DNA of 64,000 nucleotides from Kordiimonas lipolytica (GTDB lineage: Bacteria > Pseudomonadota > Alphaproteobacteria > Sphingomonadales > Kordiimonadaceae). Shown here piece by piece: positions 9,100-18,247 of the stretch (the stretch's first letter is position 1; each line of letters begins with the position of its first letter). The stretch is from the NCBI RefSeq assembly GCF_001550065.1, contig NZ_LRUB01000012.1:151203-215202 (forward strand), read 5' to 3'. A program made the translations under genes and the position numbers. The notes beneath the pieces are model-generated. The model saw only the letters and a list, made by a program, of their open reading frames with translations, was not told the origin of the DNA and ran no database searches.

Positions 9100-10125
9100 C
9101 TAGCGCGCGGTGGAGCCGCGGAGCTGCAGCTCAAAATCGATAACCGTTTCGCCCGCTTCCGCGAGCTTTTCGCGACCTTCGGGATTCATGGCATCCATCA
9201 GGGCTTCAGCGGCCTGACGGCCCATGGCGCGGATTGGCTGCCTGACCGTGGTCATGCCCGGCCACACCTGGCGCGACAGCGGGGTATCGTCAAAGCCCGC
9301 GACGGCCAGGTCACCCGGCACATTCAGCTTGCGGCTGTGAGCTTCATAGATGGCAGCGGCGGCCATATCGTCGTTCGAAGCAAAGATTGCCGTTGGCGGC
9401 ACTGGCAGCGACAGCAAGTCAGACGCCGCCTTGCGGCCTGACGCGAAATCGAAATAGCCCTGGGCGAGATAGCCGTCCAGGATATCCAGGTCCGCTTCCT
9501 TCATGGCCTTGAGGAAGCCTTCCTCGCGGCACTTGCTGGAATAGTGGTCCGGGTGCCCCTTGATCAGCGCCACGCGGGTATGGCCCATCCCGATGAGGTG
9601 ACGGGTCATCTGGAAGGCGGCCTCGACTTCATCGATCAGCACGGCGGGCGTGCCGAGCGTGCTTCTGGACGACAGGATCACCACCGGGATGTCCTGCGCC
9701 TTAAGGGCTTCAAGAAGCGGTTTGCTGTCTGTGAGCGGGGGCGTCAGCACCACGCCGTCCAGGAATGCCTGCCGAGCCCAGTGGATAACCTGATCCACCA
9801 TGTCAGGGGCGTGATAGGAAACGGGATTGAGCGCCATGCCGTAATGGCTTTCGCGGCAGGCTTCGATCATACCCGCCTGCAGGTTCGCCAGATAGTTGGG
9901 GCTGGGGCTATCGTATACCAACCCGATCATATAAGAGCGGCGCGAGGCAAGCCCGCGCGCGCTTTGGTTCGGGCGGTAGTTCAGTTCCTTGATGGCCGCA
10001 TCGACCTTGTCCTTGGTTGCCGCCCGTACGTTTGGCTCCCTGTTCACCACCCGTGAAACAGTTTTGATCGAAACGCCCGCCGCTTTCGCAACGTCATCAA
10101 TGGTAACTGACCGCATCTTCAACAT
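9100..10125 (-). CDS. LacI family transcriptional regulator
   Basis: A 341-residue LacI/GalR repressor of full length. The N-terminal helix-turn-helix reads VTIDDVAKAAGVSIKTVSRV, followed by the hinge helix (NYRPNQSARGLA) and a periplasmic-binding-protein-like sensor domain ending in GFDDTPLSRQVWPGMTTVRQP, typical of the family. ATG at 10116 (MRSVTIDD) is an alternative start. It lies 55 bases downstream of the symporter gene on the same strand and may be co-transcribed with it. Five palindromes TGACAGCGCTGTCA (one with a mismatch) stand before glucan- and glucose-linked genes in this window, so the effector is probably a glucose-containing sugar; this is inference from context. Confidence 0.93.
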   Translation of the reverse strand: MLKMRSVTIDDVAKAAGVSIKTVSRVVNREPNVRAATKDKVDAAIKELNYRPNQSARGLASRRSYMIGLVYDSPSPNYLANLQAGMIEACRESHYGMALNPVSYHAPDMVDQVIHWARQAFLDGVVLTPPLTDSKPLLEALKAQDIPVVILSSRSTLGTPAVLIDEVEAAFQMTRHLIGMGHTRVALIKGHPDHYSSKCREEGFLKAMKEADLDILDGYLAQGYFDFASGRKAASDLLSLPVPPTAIFASNDDMAAAAIYEAHSRKLNVPGDLAVAGFDDTPLSRQVWPGMTTVRQPIRAMGRQAAEALMDAMNPEGREKLAEAGETVIDFELQLRGSTAR

Positions 10126-10180
10126 CCTAAGCTGTAGCTCCGGTCACGAGTGTTTGTCCAAACGTCATGCCGGCAGCTCC

Positions 10181-11740
10181 CTACCACCATGTTCCATAGA
10201 GCGCTGCAAGGATCAGCACAACAAGAAATGCCGCAAAGTTGAAGCCCTTGGTGGTGTGGAATTCCACGTCATGCAGCTCAACCGCGCCCTCCTGGTCATG
10301 GCCGTTACCCATAACAGAGAAGACCACAGCAAGGCCAACACACAAGAGGAACACAATGCCAACCCGGTCGATAAACGGCAGTTCAGGCCAGACCTGCATA
10401 AAGAGGAACGACAGCACGGCAGAGCCGATCGCGGCCGCCAGCGCGCCTGTTGCCGTTGTCTTTTTCCAAAAGATACCCATCAGGAAGATCACAACAATGC
10501 CTGGCGTGAAAAAGCCGGTGAATTCCTGGATATACTGGAAGGCCTGGTCGAAGTTGCCCAGAAGCGGCTTGGCCGTGATCATGGCCGTGATCATGGCCAG
10601 AAGCGCCACCACCCGGCCCACGATAACCGGGTCCTTGCGGTTCTCTTCCTTCACAAAACTTGGGTAGATATCCATGGTGAAGATGGTGGAGATGGAGTTG
10701 GTCATGGACCCCAGCGACGATACAATCGCCGCGATGAGTGCCGCGAACACAAGGCCCAGAAGGCCAGACGGCAGCAGCTTCATGGCAGATGGGTATGCCT
10801 GGTCAGGCGCGGCCAGATTTGGCTCCAGCACGAAAATGGCGATACCCGGCAGCACAACGATGATTGGCATCACCAGCTTCAGGAATGCCGCGAAAACGAT
10901 ACCCTTCTGGGCTTCCTGCAGGCTTTTGGCCGCCAGCGCGCGCTGGATGATATATTGGTTGAAGCCCCAGTAGGACACATTCATGATCCACATGCCGCCC
11001 ACAAGCACCGAAATGCCGGGCAGCGCGTCATAGAATGGGTTGTCAGGCGTGAAGATCATGTCGAACTTCTCAGGCGCACGCTCGACCAGCATATCGAAGC
11101 CTGCAATCACGCCCGCGCCATCAGACACTTTGTTAAGCATGATGTAGGCAATCACAAGGCCACCGAACACCAGAAGCACCACCTGGATAATGTCAGTAAA
11201 GGCTACTGCCTTCAGCCCGCCATAAAGCGAATAACCCGCCGCGAAGATGCCAAGGGCCACAAGGCCGTAGACAAGATCAAAGCCCGTTACGGCTTCGATC
11301 GCAAGCGCACCCAGCCACAGGATGGACGTGAGGTTCACGAACACATAAACGCCCATCCAGAAGAAGGCCATCACCATACGCACCCGGTGGTCATAGCGCT
11401 GCTCCAGGAACTGCGGCATGGTGTAGATGCCGCGCTTCAGGAACACCGGCAGCAGGTATTTGCCCACAATAATAAGCGTGATCGCCGCCATCCATTCATA
11501 GGATGCGATCGCAAGTCCCATGGCATAGCCCGAACCGGACATGCCGATAATCTGCTCGGCCGAAATATTGGACGCGATCAGCGAGGCACCGATGGCCCAC
11601 CAAGGCAGAGTCTTGCCCGCGAGGAAATAGTCAGATGCGTCTTTGTCGTGGCCAGCGCGTTCGCGCGAAACCCACTGGGCCAAAGAAAACAGCGTGACGG
11701 CATAGATGGCCACAACGGCAAAATCGAGTGTGCTAAACAA
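10181..11740 (-). CDS. Sodium/solute symporter (SSS family), probably sugar
   Basis: A roughly 519-residue, about 13-helix transporter of the SLC5/SSS family. Recognisable segments are DYFLAGKTLPWWAIGASLIASNISAEQIIGMSGSGYA and EWMAAITLIIVGKYLLP, close to sugar transporters of the SGLT/vSGLT branch. TTG at 11740 (LFSTLDF) is preferred as start because GGGGAGGGA lies 3-5 bases upstream; the ATG at 11779 has no such site. Two LacI-type operators lie 114-182 bases upstream, shared with the divergent esterase. With the alpha-glucosidases further on, glucose or a malto-oligosaccharide breakdown product is the likely substrate. Confidence 0.88.
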   Translation of the reverse strand: MFSTLDFAVVAIYAVTLFSLAQWVSRERAGHDKDASDYFLAGKTLPWWAIGASLIASNISAEQIIGMSGSGYAMGLAIASYEWMAAITLIIVGKYLLPVFLKRGIYTMPQFLEQRYDHRVRMVMAFFWMGVYVFVNLTSILWLGALAIEAVTGFDLVYGLVALGIFAAGYSLYGGLKAVAFTDIIQVVLLVFGGLVIAYIMLNKVSDGAGVIAGFDMLVERAPEKFDMIFTPDNPFYDALPGISVLVGGMWIMNVSYWGFNQYIIQRALAAKSLQEAQKGIVFAAFLKLVMPIIVVLPGIAIFVLEPNLAAPDQAYPSAMKLLPSGLLGLVFAALIAAIVSSLGSMTNSISTIFTMDIYPSFVKEENRKDPVIVGRVVALLAMITAMITAKPLLGNFDQAFQYIQEFTGFFTPGIVVIFLMGIFWKKTTATGALAAAIGSAVLSFLFMQVWPELPFIDRVGIVFLLCVGLAVVFSVMGNGHDQEGAVELHDVEFHTTKGFNFAAFLVVLILAALYGTWW

Positions 11741-11853
11741 GTGTCCCTCCCCAGATACAGAACGATCGGGTCCATTCATTCAAATTTGAAAAGCCAGACG
11801 CCCTTCCCGACGTCATGGCATTCCCTTTCCCAGTTTGGACCATAGGCGCAATG

Positions 11854-11867
11854 TGACAGCGCTGTCA
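11854..11867. promoter_or_regulatory. LacI-type operator, perfect 14-bp palindrome (site 1 of divergent pair)
   Basis: TGACAGCGCTGTCA is a perfect palindrome with the central CG step of LacI-family sites. It lies between the divergent symporter and esterase genes, with its centre 55 bases from that of the next copy, about five helical turns, which suits looping or cooperative binding. Confidence 0.75.
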
Positions 11868-11908
11868 ACAGACAAGACAGTGCCGAGGCAACCAATCAGG
11901 GCAAAAAT

Positions 11909-11922
11909 TGACAGCGCTGTCG
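11909..11922. promoter_or_regulatory. LacI-type operator (site 2 of divergent pair)
   Basis: TGACAGCGCTGTCG keeps 13 of 14 bases of the perfect palindrome. It lies 53 bases before the esterase start, inside its expected promoter. Confidence 0.7.
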
Positions 11923-11974
11923 AATGGCGCTACCGCTTCTGAAGGGAAAAACAAAAAACAAGAAGGGAGAGAGC

Positions 11975-12907
11975 ATGCGGGGGATCAAACCAGCCCTGAT
12001 GGCTGCCACAGTATTCCTATCGGCCTGCGGCGGCCCGGCACCAACCGGCGAGGAACGCGGCGCCAAGGTTTCCACTGGAACGCTGGAAACATATGAAGAT
12101 TTCAAAGCCACAGGGCTAACAAGCCGTGACCTGCAGGTGTGGCTGCCGGACGGGTACGCGGAAAATGCCGCAAACGGCCACAAATATGCTGTTCTTTATA
12201 TGCATGACGGGCAGATGCTCTATGACGCGTCTGTCACATGGAACAGCCAAGAATGGGGCGTGGATGAAGTGGCTGGCAAGCTGATGGCAGAGGGTAAAGT
12301 GCGCAACTTTATCGTTGTGGGCGTTTTCAATGGCGGTGACACGCGCCACGCCGACTATCTGCCTGAAAAGCCCTATCATTTGCTGCCTGAAAATGTGCGC
12401 CAAGGCTATTACGGCACCCATGCCCCGGATCTGAAGGCCGACGAATATATCGCCTTCCTTGCCGATGAGCTAAAGCCCTTTATCGATAGCAAGTACGCCA
12501 CCCTGACCGGGCCTGAGGACACCGCGGTAATGGGCTCGAGTATGGGTGGGCTCATTTCCATGTATGCGATTGGCGAACGGCCAGACGTGTTTGGCATGGC
12601 TGCCTGCATGTCCACCCACTGGCCGGGGTTCGACCCTGGCAAAACCCCGGAAATGCCGGACACTTTCATTGCTTACATGCGTGAAAACCTGCCCCCGCCG
12701 GAAGGCCACAGGATCTATTTCGATTACGGCGACCAGACGCTGGATGCCCACTATCCACCACTGCAGAAAAGGGTGGACGCCGTGATGACAGAGCTTGGGT
12801 ATACCGCGAGCAATTGGCTGACGGTCTATGACCCAGGCGCCAACCACAGCGAAGACGCATGGAACAAGCGCCTGCCCGGCGTGTTTATGTTTCTGTTTGG
12901 GAAATAG
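11975..12907 (+). CDS. Secreted alpha/beta-hydrolase esterase (PF00756-like), lipoprotein
   Basis: The 310-residue product starts at ATG 11975 behind GAAGGGAGAGA; an upstream in-frame ATG at 11924 gives no signal peptide. The signal ends FLSACGG, a lipobox with cysteine near residue 17. The hydrolase fold shows the nucleophile elbow GSSMGG, an acid region and the histidine in GANHSEDAW near the C-terminus. YMHDGQMLYD is characteristic of esterase-D/enterochelin-esterase-like proteins. It is divergent from the sugar symporter and shares its operators, so it may remove acyl groups from an oligosaccharide outside the cytoplasm; the natural substrate is not known. Confidence 0.85.
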   Translation: MRGIKPALMAATVFLSACGGPAPTGEERGAKVSTGTLETYEDFKATGLTSRDLQVWLPDGYAENAANGHKYAVLYMHDGQMLYDASVTWNSQEWGVDEVAGKLMAEGKVRNFIVVGVFNGGDTRHADYLPEKPYHLLPENVRQGYYGTHAPDLKADEYIAFLADELKPFIDSKYATLTGPEDTAVMGSSMGGLISMYAIGERPDVFGMAACMSTHWPGFDPGKTPEMPDTFIAYMRENLPPPEGHRIYFDYGDQTLDAHYPPLQKRVDAVMTELGYTASNWLTVYDPGANHSEDAWNKRLPGVFMFLFGK

Positions 12908-12920
12908 GCTATCCGGCATC

Positions 12921-12946
12921 AAAAAAGCGGGCCTGAAAGCCCGCTT
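12921..12946 (-). terminator. Rho-independent terminator of the pentapeptide gene
   Basis: Read on the minus strand, AAGCGGGC-TTTCAG-GCCCGCTT is followed at once by a run of T (the A-run at 12921-12926). It lies 26 bases past the stop of the minus-strand gene at 12972 and may also help end the convergent esterase transcript. Confidence 0.8.
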
Positions 12947-12971
12947 GCATACAACCGGCCTGACCTTCAGA

Positions 12972-13643
12972 TCAGGCGTCTTCGTTTTTCTCGGTTTTGC
13001 TTGGGACGCGGTGTGGTTCGCCCAGAACCTGCCTGACGGCCTCACGCCCCACAGACTGTTCCAGCTCATGCACGCAGGTGACAGCGCTTCTATAGGGCTC
13101 TTCCACATGTGGCAGGTCTTCCGGCGTTACGGTAACGCGGATGCCTTCGCCGTGCACACGCCAGGCATTCGGCGTGCAGAAAATCTGCAGCGGCCGCTTG
13201 GGTGTGGACACGGAATAATAGGGCACGCTTGAGACAATCGGGATATGGCGCGAATACCGCGGGCTCACAAAGCTGCAGCTTTCAAAGTCACGCGGGCCAA
13301 CCATGCCACCGATGATACAATCGGAAAAATTGCTGTCCTGGACGCAGGAGCCTTCAAAGTCCGTGCAGGTCATGTTGCAGGCAACAAATTCGGTGCCGTC
13401 GATATCGCAGGCGGTAAACACCGCACCGGCAAAATCGCATTTGAAGAAAATCGCCCCCTGCAGCATCAGAAGATGAAATTTTGTCTCAGAGAAATCGCAG
13501 TTCACAAAGATGGTATCGGACCAGCGCAGGACGCTTTTGACCTTAAGGGCACTTACGCTTTCCTGGGCAAACTGTTCACCCATCACAAGTTTGTGCGACG
13601 GGAACATATTTGTCAGCGTCTTTAGGTCCATATTGCCAGTCAC
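12972..13643 (-). CDS. Pentapeptide-repeat-like protein
   Basis: A 223-residue protein whose middle (about residues 40-125) carries degenerate A(D/N)LxX repeats: VNCDFSETKF, FFKCDFAGAVFTACDIDGTEFVACNMTCTDFEG, SNFSDC. These would fold as a right-handed quadrilateral beta-helix. The positions before D/N are often cysteine, which is unusual. The C-terminal third has no repeats and is acidic and proline-rich. The start may be GTG 13643 or ATG 13631; no ribosome site decides it. No signal peptide, so cytoplasmic. The function of such proteins is generally unknown, and I see no DNA-gyrase-mimic features. Confidence 0.75.
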   Translation of the reverse strand: MTGNMDLKTLTNMFPSHKLVMGEQFAQESVSALKVKSVLRWSDTIFVNCDFSETKFHLLMLQGAIFFKCDFAGAVFTACDIDGTEFVACNMTCTDFEGSCVQDSNFSDCIIGGMVGPRDFESCSFVSPRYSRHIPIVSSVPYYSVSTPKRPLQIFCTPNAWRVHGEGIRVTVTPEDLPHVEEPYRSAVTCVHELEQSVGREAVRQVLGEPHRVPSKTEKNEDA

Positions 13644-13976
13644 TTCTGCGTCTCAAAAGAAGGGTAATTCATGATTCGTTGAAATCATAATGAGCCGGAA
13701 TGATGAATCGGTAAACATTTGCATCAAATTTTAATTAATATTTTCCTCTGGCCCACTTCCTGGTCCAGCTCGCCCCCCAGACAAGGCGCCTAGATGGCTT
13801 TGGCAAGCCAATTGTGCAGTGCATGGATTGCTGCCAGCCCCCTGTCTGAAAAAGATATTTTTCTAAATTTCATACAAATGCGTGCGATTGCACATTGGAT
13901 ACAGTATAAACCGAAACATATACCGGCCCAGGATGCCTTCGGGGGCTGACAGCAGTAAATTTGGGAAGATATTTTT
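13644..13976. other. Intergenic region before the GntR gene
   Basis: These 333 bases contain no convincing gene. The left half is AT-rich (ATCAAATTTTAATTAATATTTTCC near 13720-13745), suitable for divergent promoters. The right half holds a GntR-like operator at 13894-13905. Nothing else is evident. Confidence 0.5.
13894..13905. promoter_or_regulatory. Degenerate GntR operator, probable autoregulatory site
   Basis: ATTGGATACAGT matches 10 of 12 bases of ATTGTATACAAT, the perfect palindrome that lies between the hydroxyproline operon and its oxidase (22331-22346). It is 72 bases before the GntR start. Confidence 0.5.
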
Positions 13977-14633
13977 ATGGCAAAGGTGCAGGCGGTAAAA
14001 CGAAAATCGCTGGCGATACAGGTAGCGGATGCGCTGAGAGACTTGATCCTTTCTGGCGATTACGCACAAGGTGAACAACTCAGGCAAGATGACGTGGCCA
14101 AGAAACTAGGGGTCAGCCGTATTCCGGTGCGCGAAGCGTTCCAGCAGCTTGAGGCGGAAGGCCTGGTGGTGAACGTGCCCTACAAGGGAGCCATCGTCTC
14201 GCGCCTTTCGATTGAGGAAATTGACGAATATTTCGACATTCGCACATCGCTCGAGGGTGACCTTTTAGCCCGCGCCATTGATCATATGACGCCTGAAGTC
14301 ATCGCCCGCGCCCGCAAGATCATTGATCGCATGGATAGCGCAAGCCCCACCAAATGGGGGGAAATAAACTGGCAGCTCCACGCCGAGATTTACGCAATTG
14401 CAGGCCGCCCGATCACGCTTGAGATGGTCAAGAAAATCCATGACAACCTGGACCGCTATGTGCGTACCCAACTGAGCTTGAGCGAAGAAAACCGCGAACG
14501 CGCCAACCAAGAACACCGCCACCTGGTGGACCTGTGCGAAAAAGGCCGCAAGGATGAAGCCATCGGTTTGCTGCATGACCATATCAACGGCGCGCGGCAC
14601 GACCTGATCAAGCACATGCAAGAAAACGACTAG
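13977..14633 (+). CDS. GntR family (FadR/FCD type) transcriptional regulator
   Basis: A 218-residue regulator. Residues 10-75 are the winged helix-turn-helix (VADALRDLILSGDYAQGEQLRQDDVAKKLGVSRIPVREAFQQLEAEGLV). The rest is an all-helical FCD ligand domain. EHRHLVDLCEKGRKDEAIGLLHDHI carries the two conserved histidines that usually coordinate a metal. It is 18 bases upstream of an aminopeptidase P gene. Its likely operator occurs before itself and in the hydroxyproline divergent promoter 8 kb away, so hydroxyproline or a pathway intermediate is the probable effector (inference). Confidence 0.92.
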   Translation: MAKVQAVKRKSLAIQVADALRDLILSGDYAQGEQLRQDDVAKKLGVSRIPVREAFQQLEAEGLVVNVPYKGAIVSRLSIEEIDEYFDIRTSLEGDLLARAIDHMTPEVIARARKIIDRMDSASPTKWGEINWQLHAEIYAIAGRPITLEMVKKIHDNLDRYVRTQLSLSEENRERANQEHRHLVDLCEKGRKDEAIGLLHDHINGARHDLIKHMQEND

Positions 14634-14651
14634 TTCAGAGGAAACACCACG

Positions 14652-16433
14652 ATGCTTGCCACCAGCCCCCTTGCCGCCCTGCGCGCAGAAATGGAAAAAG
14701 AAGGCGTGGATGCCTTCCTTGTGCCGCTCGCAGATGTCCATCAGGGCGAATATATCGCTGAACGCGACAAGCGGCTGAAGTGGCTGACAGGTTTCACAGG
14801 CTCTGCCGGCATGGCGATTGTGCGCAGGCATGACGCCGCCATCTTCGTTGATGGCCGCTACACGGTTCAGGTGGCCCGGCAGGTAGACCTGGAGACTTTC
14901 TCCCACCAGCATCTGCATGACCACCCACCCGCCAAGTGGCTGGGTGAAAAGGCATCAAAGGGCGACCGCATCGCCTATGACCCTTGGCTTCACACGTCCG
15001 CCCAGGTTGACGCGATCGCGGGCAAGCTTGAAGGCACGGGTGCGGAGCTGGTGCCAGTTCAGGAAAACCTGATCGACCGGGCGTGGGATGACCAGCCAGC
15101 CGCCCCCCTTGGCCGTGTTATCGCCTACCCGGAAGACATGGCGGGCGAAAGCGCGAGCGACCGGCGCGCAAAGATCGCGAAGCTGCTGAAAGCCGCAGGT
15201 GCAGACGCGCTGGCGATCACCCTGCCGGACAATATCGCCTGGCTGATGAATGTGCGCGGCGCGGACGTGCCCTATAACCCCATGCCGCATAGCTTTGTTC
15301 TGCTTCGCGCAGACGGCCGCGCCGACTGGTTCATCGACGACCGCAAGTTCGGGCCAGACCGTGCAGACATCGACATGAAAGGCGTCACGGTGCGCAGCAT
15401 GGACAGTCTCAGTGATGCCCTGAAGGCAGCGGGCAGCGCGCGAAAAACCGTGTGGATCGACCCGAACTGGAGCCCGGTTGCGGCAAACCAGATCGTGGAA
15501 GCCGCAGGCGGCAAAGTGCACAAGGCGGCAGACCCGGTGACCCTTGCGAAAGCACACAAGAACACGCACGAGCGCCAGGCCATGCGCGCCGCCAACAAGC
15601 GCGACAGCGTGGCCTGGGTGAAGTTCCTTTCGTGGCTTGACGCCAACGCCCACAAACGCGCCAAGGCCGGCAACCCGATCAGCGAGATCGAAGCTGCCGA
15701 CAAGATCCTGGAGCATAGGAAGGAAGCCAACCAGTTTATGGAGCCATCGTTCGAGAGCATCTCGGCCGCCGACGGCAACGCCGCCCTGTGCCACTATGCG
15801 CCCGAGCCGGGCAAGGAAGGCAAGCTTGAAGCAAACACCATTTACCTGCTGGACTGCGGCGGCCAGTATCTGGACGGCACGACGGACACCACGCGCACCA
15901 TCGCCATCGGGGATGTTTCAGACGAAGTGAAAGACCGCTATACCCGCGTGCTCAAGGGCCATATCGCCCTTGCCACCGCGCGTTTCCCCAAGGGTACAAA
16001 GGGCCACCAGCTGGACGCGCTGGCGCGCATGCCGCTGTGGCAAGTGGGGCTGGATTATGACCACGGCACCGGCCACGGCGTGGGCGTGGGGCTTTCGGTT
16101 CACGAGCACCCGCAGCGTATCGCCAAACAGGTGAATGATATTGAACTGGTAGCAGGCATGACGATTACCAACGAGCCCGGCTATTATGAAGCCGACCGCT
16201 TCGGTATCCGCATTGAAAACCTGTGCGAGATTGTGGAGGGCGAGGACGGCTTCCTGGAGCTGCACGACCTGACGCTCGCACCCATCGATACACGCCTGAT
16301 TGACTTCAGCCTGCTGACGAAAGCAGAAGTTGACTGGCTAAACGCTTACCACGCCCGCGTGCGCACCGAGATGGCGCCGCAGGTGGACGGCGAGGTAAAG
16401 GACTGGCTGATGAAGGCAACCGAGGCGGTTTAG
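14652..16433 (+). CDS. pepP: Aminopeptidase P family protein (M24, Xaa-Pro aminopeptidase)
   Basis: A 593-residue metallopeptidase of the long three-domain form: two creatinase-N domains (about 1-150 and 155-300) followed by the pita-bread catalytic domain. The dimetal ligands are visible: D401 and D412 in LLDCGGQYLDGTTDTTRT, H475 in HGTGHGVG, E508 in TNEPGYY and E522 in RIENLCE. It releases N-terminal residues from peptides with proline or hydroxyproline at position 2. No signal peptide, so cytoplasmic. It follows the GntR gene after 18 bases and ends overlapping the convergent small membrane gene. In this context it could supply hydroxyproline from collagen-like peptides. Confidence 0.93.
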   Translation: MLATSPLAALRAEMEKEGVDAFLVPLADVHQGEYIAERDKRLKWLTGFTGSAGMAIVRRHDAAIFVDGRYTVQVARQVDLETFSHQHLHDHPPAKWLGEKASKGDRIAYDPWLHTSAQVDAIAGKLEGTGAELVPVQENLIDRAWDDQPAAPLGRVIAYPEDMAGESASDRRAKIAKLLKAAGADALAITLPDNIAWLMNVRGADVPYNPMPHSFVLLRADGRADWFIDDRKFGPDRADIDMKGVTVRSMDSLSDALKAAGSARKTVWIDPNWSPVAANQIVEAAGGKVHKAADPVTLAKAHKNTHERQAMRAANKRDSVAWVKFLSWLDANAHKRAKAGNPISEIEAADKILEHRKEANQFMEPSFESISAADGNAALCHYAPEPGKEGKLEANTIYLLDCGGQYLDGTTDTTRTIAIGDVSDEVKDRYTRVLKGHIALATARFPKGTKGHQLDALARMPLWQVGLDYDHGTGHGVGVGLSVHEHPQRIAKQVNDIELVAGMTITNEPGYYEADRFGIRIENLCEIVEGEDGFLELHDLTLAPIDTRLIDFSLLTKAEVDWLNAYHARVRTEMAPQVDGEVKDWLMKATEAV

Positions 16434-16687
16434 CCCGCTCGCCGCCGGACCCAGGCCAAAAACTCAAAAAGGGTGGCAGCCCCGAAGGCAATTGCCACCC
16501 CCAAAAATACCGCGAAATAATCCAGTGCGTCCGTGGCTAACAGATCCACCATCAAATATCCGGCCAGGGTCCCCAAAAGAGTGCCCAAGAAGGCACGAAA
16601 GATTGGATTCAGGTGCCGAAATGGCCCCGTCAGCCAAAGCATAGCCTGCGAACCCGCACAAGCCAAAATTAAAAGCAAAAGCCCCAT
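16430..16687 (-). CDS. Small membrane protein, unknown
   Basis: An 85-residue protein with three hydrophobic segments: LLLLILACAGSQAMLWL, AFLGTLLGTLAGYLMVDLL and YFAVFLGVAIAFGAATLFEFLAWV, ending in arginines. The glycine-rich helix and charged tail look like a real membrane protein. It is convergent with and overlaps the aminopeptidase P stop by 4 bases. No family recognised. Confidence 0.6.
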   Translation of the reverse strand: MGLLLLILACAGSQAMLWLTGPFRHLNPIFRAFLGTLLGTLAGYLMVDLLATDALDYFAVFLGVAIAFGAATLFEFLAWVRRRAG

Positions 16688-16749
16688 CTATGCCCCAAAC
16701 AAACTGACAGCCTCCAACTGCATCACAAATCCGAAATAAAGTGAATAAC

Positions 16750-18156
16750 CTAATTCAACTTTTTGGTTGCCACAGCGCCCCATAGCTCAAGCGAGACCGC
16801 CCCATCATCGCCGCGAAGAAGCTTCATCGGCTGCCCGTCCTCGCGGAAGATGAAACTGCCGTCGCCCGTGGGGTAGGCCAGATAGCGGGAGCCGCGGCCT
16901 GTGGTGACCACATAACCGTCGCCTACTTGTTTGAGCGTGAAACCGAAGCCGTATTTCTCGATCCAATAGTTGCCCTCAATCACCGCCGCGTCGGCGTTTG
17001 TCAGGGCCGCCATATCGGCTGTCTTGGGCGCCATATCAGGCCAGCCAAAGTGGGCTGCAAGCGCCCGGCCCACTTCAAGCTGCAAATGCGTGCCGCCGTC
17101 ACCGTTAGTCATCAACACAAAGCCCTGATCGCGGTCCGGATAGGCGAACATAAGCGCCTTGAAGCCCTTGTTCGATCCACCATGCGACAGGCGCAGGTTT
17201 TCGCCCTCCCCGTCTGAGGCGAAGCCAAGCCCCATGCCTTCCGTTTGCTGTTTGGCCATCTCAGTCGCCGCCTCTGACGTCAGGATACCCTTTTCCCCAC
17301 GCACCGACGCCATCACATCAATCAGAAGGCGCGAAAGCTCGGTCGGTGTGGTCCACAGGCCCGCCGGTGCTTCTTCCGGATAAACATGCGTCGGTCGTTC
17401 ACGCCCTAAATGGTCATGCGCCTTGGCCTGCAGCTGCTGCTTAGGCGCGGGAAGCAGCTGGGCGAAGCTGCTGCCGGTCATGCCTGCCGGGCTCAGCACT
17501 TCCGCCTGCATCAGTGCACTGAAGTTCTCGCCAGTCACATCTTCAAGCAGTTGCTGCAGCACCACATAACCGCCCCCTGAATAACGCCAGCTTTCGCCCG
17601 GCGTCTTGTCGATGAGTATTGCGCCAGAGTTGGCAGGTGCAACGCCGGACAATATCTGAACCATTGTCGGCACCGGCTCACCGGGGGCATAGCCGTCAAA
17701 TCCATGCACCGTAAAGCCCGCCGTATGGGCCAGAATGCCGCGAATCGTCGCCGGTTTTTCCGCCGACTGGACACCGCCCGGTAAGGTCCAGGATGTGAGG
17801 TAGCGCGTGATATCCGTGTCGAGATCAAGCTTGCCCTGGTCAACAAGACGCATCACACCCACGGCCGTAACAGGCTTGGAAAGCGACGCGGACTGGAAAA
17901 GCGTATCTGTGGTCACGCTGTCACCATAGGCCCGGGCGAACACCACCTTCCCGCCATCGATCACCGCCAGAGAAAGTGCGGGCACATGGTACCAATCCAT
18001 GCGGTCTATCAGGTCAAAACGCTGAGGCGTACCGCTTACATGGACCGCAGGGACCAGGCCATATTCCACTGCCTGTTCAAGTGTTTCCGCCTGGGCAGGA
18101 AGGATAGACAAAAAGAGCGCGCAGCCAATGGCTGCGAGGCGTGACAAACATGGCAT
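16750..18156 (-). CDS. Serine hydrolase of the beta-lactamase/class C family, exported
   Basis: The start is ATG 18156, behind GGGGGAAG, giving 468 residues with a clear signal peptide (hydrophobic run ending LPAQAETLEQ). The penicillin-binding-fold motifs are present: S-x-x-K as SLSK, YSG in the second-motif region and HGG in LSHGGSNKG in place of KTG. Such proteins are usually esterases or D-amino-peptidases rather than true beta-lactamases. A C-terminal domain of about 100 residues (DUF3471-like lipocalin position) follows the catalytic part. It stands alone between convergent neighbours. Substrate cannot be assigned. Confidence 0.88.
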   Translation of the reverse strand: MPCLSRLAAIGCALFLSILPAQAETLEQAVEYGLVPAVHVSGTPQRFDLIDRMDWYHVPALSLAVIDGGKVVFARAYGDSVTTDTLFQSASLSKPVTAVGVMRLVDQGKLDLDTDITRYLTSWTLPGGVQSAEKPATIRGILAHTAGFTVHGFDGYAPGEPVPTMVQILSGVAPANSGAILIDKTPGESWRYSGGGYVVLQQLLEDVTGENFSALMQAEVLSPAGMTGSSFAQLLPAPKQQLQAKAHDHLGRERPTHVYPEEAPAGLWTTPTELSRLLIDVMASVRGEKGILTSEAATEMAKQQTEGMGLGFASDGEGENLRLSHGGSNKGFKALMFAYPDRDQGFVLMTNGDGGTHLQLEVGRALAAHFGWPDMAPKTADMAALTNADAAVIEGNYWIEKYGFGFTLKQVGDGYVVTTGRGSRYLAYPTGDGSFIFREDGQPMKLLRGDDGAVSLELWGAVATKKLN

Positions 18157-18247
18157 AAGGCTTCCCCCATCATTCTTGGACGCGGGGACCCTAGCCATAG
18201 TGGGCCGCCATTACTACAGCCTGTGCGCACATGTCGCACAAAAATCT

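Noticed and set aside
9989..11845. Plus-strand open frame of 618 codons opposite the symporter
   Set aside because: Antisense shadow of a transporter gene; low-complexity H/R/Q-rich product with no recognisable domain.
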